25,354 nucleotides of DNA from a virus, in IMG/VR virus record IMGVR_UViG_3300045999_007792, positions 1 through 25,354 of that record; one strand, 5' to 3'. Within the stretch, counting starts at the first letter, position 1; every line of letters starts with the position of its first letter. This document shows, piece after piece, positions 19,509-25,354 of the stretch. A model generated the notes under the pieces. It was not told where the DNA came from, made no database searches, and saw only the letters and a program-made list of their open reading frames with translations. The position numbers and the translations under genes are program-made.

Positions 19509-20318
19509 ATGGCTCAACCATCATCAAGACAAGGCTTAATTGATTATTGCCTTCGTAAATTAGGAGCACCTGTCATAGAAATAGCCATTGCTGAAGAGCA
19601 ATTAGATGACTTAATTGATGATGCTCTTCAGTTGTTCTATGAAAGACATTTTGACGGAGTTATTCAAACCTTTCTAAAATATCAAGTAACTCAAGAAGAC
19701 ATTGATAGAGCACAAGGAAATCAAGCTGGTATTGGGACTACATCTATTGATAATTATAACTTTGTTGAAACCGCAAATTATATTAAGATTCCTCCTCATA
19801 TTATTGGCGTCAACAAAATATTTAACTTTGCTGCAGGAACAACTCTTTCTAGTGGAATTTTCAATATTAAATATCAACTTTTCTTGAACGATTTGTATTA
19901 TTGGGGTTCATTAGAATTATTATCTTATACAATGGTTCAAAGATACCTTGAAGATATTAACTGGATTTTAAATCCAGAGAAGGCAGTTAGATTTAATAAA
20001 AGAGGTGATAGACTTTATATTGACGTAAATTGGAAAGATTTATCTGTAGGAGAATATCTTGTTATTGATTGTTACAGAGCTATGGACCCATCAGAATCTT
20101 CAAAGGTTTGGAATGATTCTTTCATTAAAAGATATGCAACTGCTATCATTAAACGACAATGGGGACAGAATTTAATTAAATATCAAGGAATGAAGTTGCC
20201 TGGAGGTGTTGAATTTAACGGTAGGCAAATATATGATGATGCTCAAAAAGAAATTGATATTATTATGGAAAGAATGACCCACGACTATGAAATGCCTCCT
20301 TTTGACCTTATTGGGTAG
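19509..20318 (+). CDS. 13: Neck protein gp13 (head completion)
   Basis: 269 residues, against 309 for T4 gp13. The N-terminus (SRQGLIDYCLRKLGAPVIEI, then EEQLDDLIDDALQLFYERHFDG) is the signature of this family in T4-like phages. Further conserved blocks are YIKIPPHIIGVNKIF (about residues 94-108), a mid-protein DLYYWGSLELLSYTMVQRY and LYIDVNWKD, and a basic C-terminal part (RYATAIIKRQWGQNL). With gp14 it forms the neck that seals the filled head and accepts the tail. It is followed after 2 bases by gp14, as in T4. The ATG lies 5 bases after the previous stop, and AAAGGT at 19495-19500 is a plausible ribosome binding site about 9 bases upstream. Confidence 0.92.
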   Translation: MAQPSSRQGLIDYCLRKLGAPVIEIAIAEEQLDDLIDDALQLFYERHFDGVIQTFLKYQVTQEDIDRAQGNQAGIGTTSIDNYNFVETANYIKIPPHIIGVNKIFNFAAGTTLSSGIFNIKYQLFLNDLYYWGSLELLSYTMVQRYLEDINWILNPEKAVRFNKRGDRLYIDVNWKDLSVGEYLVIDCYRAMDPSESSKVWNDSFIKRYATAIIKRQWGQNLIKYQGMKLPGGVEFNGRQIYDDAQKEIDIIMERMTHDYEMPPFDLIG

Positions 20319-20320
20319 AC

Positions 20321-21700
20321 ATGTTAAATCCTTTTTTTCGTAACGATTCAAGAGTTGAACAATCACTTCTGCAAAGAATGATTAATGAAGCCATTCAAAT
20401 ATATGGGATAGATGTTTACTATCTTCCTAGATTTTATCTTACGAAAAAAAAGGTTATTAGAGAAGTTATCGAATCTGAATTTACAAATGCATATCCAATA
20501 GAGGCTTATATTGAAACATACGAAGGTTATGAAGGTGCTGGGACACTTATGACTAAGTTTGGCATTCAAGCCATGACTGAAACAACTCTTACAATATCAA
20601 GAGAACGTTTTGAAAATTATATTGCCCCGCTTATTAAGAATCTTCCTAATGTCGAATTATCTACAAGACCGAAAGAAGGTGACTTAATTTATTTCCCTCT
20701 TGGGGATAGAATTTTTGAAATTAAATTTGTAGAACATGAAGACCCATTTTATCAGTTAGGAAAAACATATACTTATAAGCTAACCTGCGAATTATTCAGG
20801 TATCAAAATGAGGTTATTGATACTGGAATTGACCCGGTTGATGAAAATCTTATTAATGATGGTTTTATTCAAACTTATATTATGGTTGGTTCTGGTGCGA
20901 CTGCAACAGCATCTGCAAATATCGTTAATGGAGGAGTTTATTCAGTTGTAATGCTCAATAGGGGTTATGACTATGAAACAACGCCTTCAGTGACCTTTGG
21001 AGCGGCTCCTACGGGCGGTCAGACGGCAACTGGTATTGCGGACCTTATTGGTGGAATTTCAGATTTATGTAATCCAAATGCGGACAAATTTAGAGTGCAA
21101 GCTGTAAACATTACAAACTCTGGTTTTGGTTATACTGTTGCTCCTTCGGTTGCCTTTACTGGCGGAGGAGGCTCAGGTGCTGAGGCGATTTCATTCATTG
21201 GAAATGGAGTTGTTGGTTCTGTAAATATTATTGATGGTGGAGGCGGTTATGTTGGCGTCGTAACGGTTTCCTTTGTTGGTATAGCATCAGAAGCTGCTCA
21301 AGGTGTTGCAATTGTTGAAAATAGCTCCATTACTGGAGTAAAAATGATAAACAGTGGATATGGATATACGCAAGCTCCGACAATCACATTTTCAAGTCCA
21401 GTATTTGTTGGAGTTGGAACGTATCAATTTAATGAAGTAGTTGTAGGTTCCGCCACAAGTTATACTGCAAGAGTCAGGTCTTGGGATTCAAACACAAAAA
21501 CTCTACAACTTTCAAATCCAACTGGAATATTTACAAGAGGTGAATTGATTACTGGGGAAACAAGTGGTGCAAGTTATAAAGTAGAAATTCCAAGTTATGG
21601 TGATAACATCTTAGATTCTTATGCCGACAATCTAGATTTACAGGAAGAGGCTGACCAAATTTCTACATTTTCACCCGGCAATCCTTTTGGCAATCTTTAA
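20321..21700 (+). CDS. 14: Neck protein gp14 with a large Gly-Tyr repeat insertion
   Basis: 459 residues; T4 gp14 has 256. Residues 1-180 are clearly gp14: MLNPFFRNDSRVEQSLLQ, INEAIQIYGIDVYYLPR, LSTRPKEGDLIYFPLGDRIFE and TYKLTCELFRYQNEVIDTG. About residues 194-361 then carry at least four Gly-Tyr repeat units. After this a GTYQFNEVVVGSATSYTARVRSWD segment with a GE.ITGETSGASYKV strand resumes, and the protein ends FSPGNPFGNL. gp14 joins gp13 at the head-tail connector. The repeat region is much richer in G+C than the surrounding gene (34 of 60 bases in 21001-21060 versus 18 of 60 in 20701-20760), which suggests later acquisition. The start is 2 bases after the gp13 stop (TAGACATG), implying coupling. 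Confidence 0.9.
   Translation: MLNPFFRNDSRVEQSLLQRMINEAIQIYGIDVYYLPRFYLTKKKVIREVIESEFTNAYPIEAYIETYEGYEGAGTLMTKFGIQAMTETTLTISRERFENYIAPLIKNLPNVELSTRPKEGDLIYFPLGDRIFEIKFVEHEDPFYQLGKTYTYKLTCELFRYQNEVIDTGIDPVDENLINDGFIQTYIMVGSGATATASANIVNGGVYSVVMLNRGYDYETTPSVTFGAAPTGGQTATGIADLIGGISDLCNPNADKFRVQAVNITNSGFGYTVAPSVAFTGGGGSGAEAISFIGNGVVGSVNIIDGGGGYVGVVTVSFVGIASEAAQGVAIVENSSITGVKMINSGYGYTQAPTITFSSPVFVGVGTYQFNEVVVGSATSYTARVRSWDSNTKTLQLSNPTGIFTRGELITGETSGASYKVEIPSYGDNILDSYADNLDLQEEADQISTFSPGNPFGNL
20900..21405 (+). repeat. Tandem Gly-Tyr beta-repeat block within gp14
   Basis: Successive units close with the same turn: LNRGYDYETTPSVTF, TNSGFGYTVAPSVAF, IDGGGGYVGVVTVSF and INSGYGYTQAPTITF. Between them lie Gly-rich strands such as GGGGSGAEAI and short V-x-S-V strands. 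The pattern (about 40-55 residues per unit) is that of the repeats in the giant gene at 1-10224. DNA composition is clearly more GC-rich than the rest of gp14. Confidence 0.75.
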
Positions 21701-21716
21701 GTTCCTAAATTATATA

Positions 21717-21722
21717 AAAGGG
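21717..21722 (+). promoter_or_regulatory. Ribosome binding site of gene 15 (AAAGGG) in the 29-base intergenic gap
   Basis: AAAGGG at 21717-21722 lies 7 bases before the ATG at 21730. The gap also holds CTAAATTATATAAA (21705-21718), which resembles a late promoter core only loosely; it is AT-rich but lacks an exact TAAATA. Confidence 0.45.
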
Positions 21723-21729
21723 TAAGATT

Positions 21730-22734
21730 ATGTTCGGATATTTTTATAACGAAGCTATTCGCAAAACGGTTATTATTTTTGGTAACCTTTTTAGTAATAT
21801 AGAAATTAGGTCTAAAAATGAAGAGGGAAATGTTTTCTTCAGTGGTAAAGTTCCCATTTCATACGGACCCACTCAAAAATTCTTGGCAAGACTTAGAGAA
21901 GTTCCCGACCTCAATAAGCCAGTTCAAATTACTCTTCCAAGAATGTCTTTTGAGTTCATTGGAATTTCGTACGATTCTCAAAGAAAGGTTACAACTACTA
22001 AGGCGTTCTGTGCCAAAGATGTTAACAATAACGTCTTAAGAATGGTTTATATGCCATCTCCTTATAATTTGAATTTTGAATTGAGCATAATGACTAAACA
22101 TAATGATGATATGCTCCAAATTATTGAACAGATTCTACCTTATTTTCAACCCAATCTTAAGGTTTCTGTAACACTTTTAGATTCTATTACAGAAAAGAGA
22201 GACTTAGATATAGTTTTAGATAACATTTCAATGACAGATAATTATGAAGGAGACTTCAGAGAAAGACGAGCCTTAATTTATACTTTAAAGTTCACAGTTA
22301 AAACATATCTTTTCGGTCCAGTGTCTACACAGTCTATGGATTCTCAGATTATTAAAAAGGTGAACATTGGGTTAGTTTCTGGAGAATTTGGTGGAACTCC
22401 AGATAGAGATGTTAATATAACCAGTGAAGTTAGAGCTATTATAAATTATACTGGAATTGTTGAATCTACTTTAACGAAAGAAGTTTCTAAAACTGATGTA
22501 GAAATTGAAGTCGAAAATGCGAACAATTTTCCATTAAATTCATACATAGATATAAATGGTGAAGAAATGTTAATCACCTCCAAAATTGGCAATAAATTAA
22601 GAGTAGAAAGAGGTCAAGACAAAACTGAAATTAAATTACATGTCTCAGGTTCCGATGTTAAAAGAATCACTGTTAGTGATAATGCTCTTATTCCCTATGG
22701 AGACAATTTTGGATTTACAAATGATGTGGAGTAA
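21730..22734 (+). CDS. 15: Tail sheath stabiliser and completion protein gp15 with extra C-terminal domain
   Basis: 334 residues; T4 gp15 has 272. Residues 1-200 show the family pattern: MFGYFYNEAIRKTVIIFGNLF, KVPISYGPTQKFLARL, VQITLPRMSFEFIGISYD, YMPSPYNLNFELSIMTKHND, LPYFQPNLKVSV and FRERRALIYTLKFTVKTYLFGPV. gp15 forms a hexameric ring on the end of the tail tube and sheath and contacts the neck. From about residue 237 there is an additional module (STLTKEVSKTDVEIEVEN, NFPLNSYIDINGEEMLI, LRVERGQDKTEI) of the same type as modules in the giant gene. The ATG is supported by AAAGGG upstream and by the family N-terminus starting at residue 1. Confidence 0.92.
   Translation: MFGYFYNEAIRKTVIIFGNLFSNIEIRSKNEEGNVFFSGKVPISYGPTQKFLARLREVPDLNKPVQITLPRMSFEFIGISYDSQRKVTTTKAFCAKDVNNNVLRMVYMPSPYNLNFELSIMTKHNDDMLQIIEQILPYFQPNLKVSVTLLDSITEKRDLDIVLDNISMTDNYEGDFRERRALIYTLKFTVKTYLFGPVSTQSMDSQIIKKVNIGLVSGEFGGTPDRDVNITSEVRAIINYTGIVESTLTKEVSKTDVEIEVENANNFPLNSYIDINGEEMLITSKIGNKLRVERGQDKTEIKLHVSGSDVKRITVSDNALIPYGDNFGFTNDVE
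22438..22700 (+). other. FP...INGEE...VERG module appended to gp15
   Basis: Residues about 237-325 of gp15 read as a small beta domain: a strand pair ending in ANNFP, then YIDINGEEMLIT, then KLRVERGQ and an H-x-x-G turn (LHVSGSDV). Equivalent patterns occur in the giant gene at 1-150, 3601-3780 (LYVERGYAGS) and 6985-7210 (LHVERGIAGT), and in the 829-residue protein near 18030-18240. The T4-like gp15 core ends before this module. Confidence 0.6.
22728..22731 (+). promoter_or_regulatory. Ribosome binding site (GGAG) for gene 16
   Basis: GGAG lies 6 bases before the ATG at 22738, inside the last codons of gp15. AGTAAATA (22730-22737) overlaps it and contains the gp15 stop codon. Confidence 0.6.
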
Positions 22735-22737
22735 ATA

Positions 22738-23169
22738 ATGGGAAGACCTAAGAAATTTACAAAACTTAATGAAACTTTCAATCTTGACGAGCCTTCAACG
22801 GTAGATGTTCAAGTTGTAGATGAACAAATTTCAGATATTCAAAAGTTTAATGCAGATGTAGATAAAGATTATCATTACTCAAGAACCAGTTATTATAACA
22901 TCATAGAAAAGGGCCAAGAAGCCATATCTAATGCTCTTGAGTTGGCTCAAGAAGTAGACAATGCAAGAGCCTATGAAGTTGTTGGACATCTTATTAAGAG
23001 TGTTTCAGACGCTGCAGATAAGCTAATGGACTTACAAAAAAAGATGAAAGATATTGGTGAAGAAAAGACTCATAAAGGTCCTTCAACTGTTACTAATAAT
23101 GTTGTGTTTACTGGAACAACTGCTGAGGCTCTTAAACTCATTAAACAGCAACTTAAAGGTGAGGGATGA
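22738..23169 (+). CDS. 16: Terminase small subunit gp16
   Basis: 143 residues, slightly shorter than T4 gp16 (164). The N-terminal ~50 residues are polar and probably flexible. The central helical hairpin (DYHYSRTSYYNIIEKGQEAI, ALELAQEVDNARAYEVVGHL, ADKLMDLQKKM; about residues 40-105) is the recognisable gp16 core, which in T4-like phages oligomerises into rings that bind DNA and stimulate the gp17 motor. The C-terminal tail contains VTNNVVFTGTTAEALKLI. It follows gp15 by 3 bases with a good GGAG, and its stop overlaps the next start as ATGA. In T4 the next gene would be 17; here it is an unrelated protein. Confidence 0.88.
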   Translation: MGRPKKFTKLNETFNLDEPSTVDVQVVDEQISDIQKFNADVDKDYHYSRTSYYNIIEKGQEAISNALELAQEVDNARAYEVVGHLIKSVSDAADKLMDLQKKMKDIGEEKTHKGPSTVTNNVVFTGTTAEALKLIKQQLKGEG

Positions 23170-24932
23170 TAAATAAAAATAAGGCTATCAAAGAACTTGA
23201 AAATAATCTAATTGTAGCCAGTGATATTTCTTATAATGCGATTGACAAGATGATGAGAACCATCATGAAAAAATATGGTCTCACAGCTAAAGAACTTCAT
23301 CATGGGTTTAAGAACAAACACAACAAAACTCCCGATGACTGGATTAAAATGAAAAGAAACATTCAGGAAGACCATAAAGAAATTAAAGATGGTCAAAGAA
23401 AAGATGAAGAAGGATATATGGCTAGAGTGGAGTTAGAAAATATTGATAAGTCTATTAAACATTTAAGAAAAGTCATTAAGTCTGGAGACCAACAACTTCC
23501 AGCATGGGTTCAATCAAAAATTACAAGAGCTGCTGATTATATTGATTCTGCTGCTGAATATCTTACATCCAATGAAAAAGTTCAAGAGGATGTTGTATCT
23601 AAGGTTCTTAAGTCCATCTTTGAAGAAGATGATTGTGAATGCGAAAAAGAATCTAAGCCTGTAATGAGTGTTAAGAGTATTGCCAAAAAGCATGGAGTTT
23701 CTTCATCAGATATTCTTTCTCAACTTAAAATGGGAATTAAAGTTGAGAAAGAACATACAACCGATAAAAAAGATGCAAGGGCAATTGCTCTACAACATTT
23801 AGCTGAACGCCCTGATTATTATACAAAACTTAAGAAAGTGGAGACCCCTCAAAATGAGTCTGCAATTCTTAGTAAAGTCTTAGAGGATATTGCCTTAGAT
23901 GAAGCCGGAACTCTTCATCAATGGTTTAAAGATTCAAAATCAAAAGATGGTAAACCTGGTTGGGTGCAAGCTGATGGTTCTCCTTGTGCTAATGAGCCAG
24001 GTGAAACTAAAACTCCTAAATGTTTCAGTAGCTCTAGACTAGCAGCCTTAAAGAAAAAGGGTAAGAAGGGTGAAAATCTTATTAAATCTGCCATTAGACG
24101 AAAAAGAGAAGAAGACCCAAATCAACAATCAAAGGCGGGTTCTGATAAACCAACTAACGTTAAGACTTTTGCTAAAGGTAAAAAGGACAAGAATTACGTT
24201 AAAGCTGAACCGAGCCTTAAAGAATCTAAGAGTCTTGTAGAAGCTAAGAAAGATATTCCTGGAAAGGGTAGTGGAACCAAAGATGCTTGCTATCATAAAG
24301 TCAAATCCAGATTCGATGTCTGGCCGAGTGCATATGGCTCTGCTGCTCTTGTAAAATGTCGTAAAGTTGGTGCAGCTAATTGGGGTAATAAGAGTAAGAA
24401 ATCAGTAAACGAGGCAACTCTTCCCGTTCAGAATGGTCATGTGATGCAAATTTTATTCTCTTGGAGAGGTAAAATGATGACATCTCAACTGTTCTTTCCT
24501 CAGGTTAGAGTTCCTAATAGAATGGAAGTTAATGATGCAATCGTTAAGGTTTATCCAGATGCAAGAGTTCTTAATTACAAAATCTCTGACCGAAATGTAG
24601 GAGAACCCTTAATTCAGATTCCCAACAGTCGTTCAAAGAATTATCTTCTTAATAACAAGACTATCGGTGAGGATGTCGAGTATTTTGATGAAGAAGGTCC
24701 GAGTCTTTCTGTAGGTCGTGGAGAAAAACTTCCCGTCTCAAGAGGTGGTGGATTAACAGCTAAAGGACGAGCAAAGTATAATCGAGCAACAGGTTCAAAT
24801 CTTCAAGCTCCAGTTACAGGAAAAGTTAAAAGAGGTAGTAAAGCCTGGAAGCGTAGAAGAAGATTCTGTAGTCGCTCAAGAAGCTGGACTGGTCCTAGAG
24901 GTAAGGCTGCAAGAAGACGTTGGAGATGTTGA
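23166..24932 (+). CDS. Basic multi-domain protein, possible processed head (internal) protein
   Basis: 588 residues, function unknown. Residues 1-155 are helical and charged (YGLTAKELHHGFKNKHN; AWVQSKITRAADYIDSAA). Residues about 163-226 (VKSIAKKHGVSSSDIL, GIKVEKEHTTD, ALQHLAERPDYYTKL) resemble DUF5661. Residues about 248-336 form a Lys-rich segment with KDGKPGWVQADGSPC and CFSSSRLAALKKKG. Residues 361-411 contain KDACYHKVKSRFDVWPSAYG and KCRKVGAANWGN. Residues about 419-484 form a small alpha/beta domain (VMQILFSWRGKMM, VNDAIVKVYPDARV). Residues 527-588 (GLTAKGRAKYNRATGSNL, SWTGPRGKAARRRW) are very basic. Sites L-x-E/A or S lie between domains (after E246, E353 and E359; V-N-E/A after E416), matching the known T4 gp21 prohead protease preference. 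Walker and nuclease motifs of a large terminase are absent. It overlaps gp16 by 4 bases (ATGA), so it is co-expressed with packaging genes. A DNA-condensing or ejected internal protein is inferred. Confidence 0.8.
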   Translation: MINKNKAIKELENNLIVASDISYNAIDKMMRTIMKKYGLTAKELHHGFKNKHNKTPDDWIKMKRNIQEDHKEIKDGQRKDEEGYMARVELENIDKSIKHLRKVIKSGDQQLPAWVQSKITRAADYIDSAAEYLTSNEKVQEDVVSKVLKSIFEEDDCECEKESKPVMSVKSIAKKHGVSSSDILSQLKMGIKVEKEHTTDKKDARAIALQHLAERPDYYTKLKKVETPQNESAILSKVLEDIALDEAGTLHQWFKDSKSKDGKPGWVQADGSPCANEPGETKTPKCFSSSRLAALKKKGKKGENLIKSAIRRKREEDPNQQSKAGSDKPTNVKTFAKGKKDKNYVKAEPSLKESKSLVEAKKDIPGKGSGTKDACYHKVKSRFDVWPSAYGSAALVKCRKVGAANWGNKSKKSVNEATLPVQNGHVMQILFSWRGKMMTSQLFFPQVRVPNRMEVNDAIVKVYPDARVLNYKISDRNVGEPLIQIPNSRSKNYLLNNKTIGEDVEYFDEEGPSLSVGRGEKLPVSRGGGLTAKGRAKYNRATGSNLQAPVTGKVKRGSKAWKRRRRFCSRSRSWTGPRGKAARRRWRC

Positions 24933-25208
24933 TGGAGATTTCATTTCTTCCATCTCTTCAGTAGTTAACTGCTTATTAAAATATCCATTCTTTTTGAGAA
25001 TCCAATAAGCTAAAGCCTCAGCTTTAGAAAAGCTGTCCATCTTAGCTTGCACAAGAAAAGCTTTTGTTTGAATTTCTTCTAACACTTCATCAATAAAGTC
25101 TGCATAAAATAATTCCTCAGCAACTTTAATGACTTTACGACTTTGGTTAGAGTTCATGTTAAACGATTCTGTTGGTGTTGGGTAGTTCCAATTAATTGGT
25201 TGACTCAT
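24876..25208 (-). CDS. Small hypothetical protein, minus strand, convergent with the 588-residue gene
   Basis: From the ATG at 25208 the product has 110 residues, starting MSQPINWNYPTPTESF. The middle part (SRKVIKVAEELFYADFIDEVLEEIQTKA, in two stretches, and FSKAEALAYWILKKNGYF) is acidic and helical and looks like a real soluble protein; I do not recognise the family. An in-frame TTG at 25223 would add five residues, but ATG is preferred because it overlaps the upstream gene's stop as ATGA, a normal coupling arrangement. The last ~19 residues are Ser/Thr/Pro-rich and are encoded opposite the Arg-rich tail of the plus-strand gene, a 57-base 3' overlap. No signal peptide or membrane helix is seen. 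Confidence 0.65.
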   Translation of the reverse strand: MSQPINWNYPTPTESFNMNSNQSRKVIKVAEELFYADFIDEVLEEIQTKAFLVQAKMDSFSKAEALAYWILKKNGYFNKQLTTEEMEEMKSPSTSPTSSCSLTSRTSPAS

Positions 25209-25354
25209 GGGTTTACAATGCAAGGTTCAAGGTTGCTAAAGTAAATGTTACATTTATTATAAAGAAGTAAAACATTTTCTTCAGTATCATCACGATGAAA
25301 TCTTGATTCTCTATAAACTTTATAATTATTAGAAAATAATTTAATACCCTCATC
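25205..25354 (-). CDS. 3' end of a minus-strand hypothetical gene (cut by window edge)
   Basis: Reading the minus strand from base 25354 gives 49 uninterrupted codons followed by TGA (25207-25205). It starts with DEGIKLFSNNYKVYRE, continues through FHRDDTEENVLLLYNKCN, and ends in EPCIVNP. The start lies beyond the window. The stop overlaps the next gene's start as ATGA, which supports both being real and co-translated. The composition is ordinary for a soluble protein; the family is not recognised. It indicates a minus-strand operon reading toward the structural genes. Confidence 0.6.
   Translation of the reverse strand, partial: DEGIKLFSNNYKVYRESRFHRDDTEENVLLLYNKCNIYFSNLEPCIVNP

Noticed and set aside
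19502-19509. AATAAATA as promoter of gene 13
   Set aside because: It overlaps the gp13 start codon, so transcription would begin inside the gene.
19674-19877. Antisense frame opposite gene 13
   Set aside because: It is fully inside a well-recognised gp13 with no independent coding signs.
23168-23175. GATAAATA as a late promoter for the 588-residue gene
   Set aside because: It lies just after the ATG at 23166, so a transcript from it would miss the start; the ATGA overlap with gp16 argues for coupled translation instead. Kept only as part of the TAAATA pattern.
23166-24932. Large terminase gp17 by position
   Set aside because: There is no Walker A/B ATPase motif or RNase H-like nuclease acidic pattern. 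The protein consists of Lys/Arg-rich small domains.
25010-25034. Hairpin CTAAAGC-CTCA-GCTTTAG and overlapping AGCTTT-AGA-AAAGCT as a terminator
   Set aside because: It is inside the coding part of the minus-strand gene, where codons for Ala, Glu, Leu and Phe produce the symmetry. The stem is short, AT-rich and not followed by a U-run in a useful place.
25221-25223. TTG start at 25223 for the minus-strand gene
   Set aside because: ATG at 25208 fits the ATGA overlap with the upstream gene; the TTG would give a longer overlap and no better ribosome site.
24933-25354. tRNA or small RNA genes near the right end
   Set aside because: No cloverleaf or conserved T-arm pattern was seen, and the stretch is accounted for by two minus-strand reading frames.

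Overview
The window is part of the late structural region of a T4-like contractile-tailed phage (Caudoviricetes, 'T4-like marine myovirus' type). The evidence is gene order and protein content. Nine plus-strand genes are packed head to tail with gaps of 1 to 29 bases, in the T4 order baseplate (slot of gene 7, then 8, then two large baseplate/fibre-type proteins), neck (13, 14), tail sheath stabiliser (15) and terminase small subunit (16). The DNA is strongly AT-rich. The large proteins carry DUF4815-type, YHYH-type and Gly-Tyr repeat modules typical of marine cyanophage and pelagiphage myoviruses. A host such as SAR11 or low-GC Prochlorococcus is plausible but cannot be decided from this window.

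Layout: bases 1-10224 are the 3' part of one giant virion protein (more than 3,400 residues, open at the left edge). It is built from repeated modules plus a YHYH-type block and a cassette bounded by two polyglycine runs. Then come gp8 (10242-11789), a 1,653-residue DUF4815-type protein (11796-16757), an 829-residue partner (16782-19271), a 76-residue coiled-coil protein in the position of T4 wac (19273-19503), gp13 (19509-20318), an enlarged gp14 (20321-21700), an enlarged gp15 (21730-22734) and gp16 (22738-23169). Where T4 has gene 17 (large terminase) immediately after gene 16, this phage has a 588-residue basic, multi-domain protein (23166-24932) overlapping gp16 by ATGA. It is followed by two small minus-strand genes (24876-25208 and 25205-25354, the latter cut by the right edge).

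The genes would act together late in infection: baseplate and fibre assembly, capping of the tail and joining to the head, and initiation of DNA packaging. TAAATA-core elements like T4-type late promoters sit at several gene junctions, commonly using the stop codon's TAA as part of the element.

The most notable points are: (1) the 588-residue protein has prohead-protease-like sites (L/I-x-E followed by A/G/S) between its domains, suggesting a packaged, processed polyprotein; (2) the same repeat modules have spread from the giant baseplate protein into gp8, gp14, gp15 and the 829-residue protein, with a local GC spike in gp14; (3) a convergent overlap at 24876-24932 where a Ser/Thr/Pro tail is the antisense of an Arg-rich tail. 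No tRNA, CRISPR array, insertion sequence or integrase was seen, and no stretch over 300 bases is without a gene.
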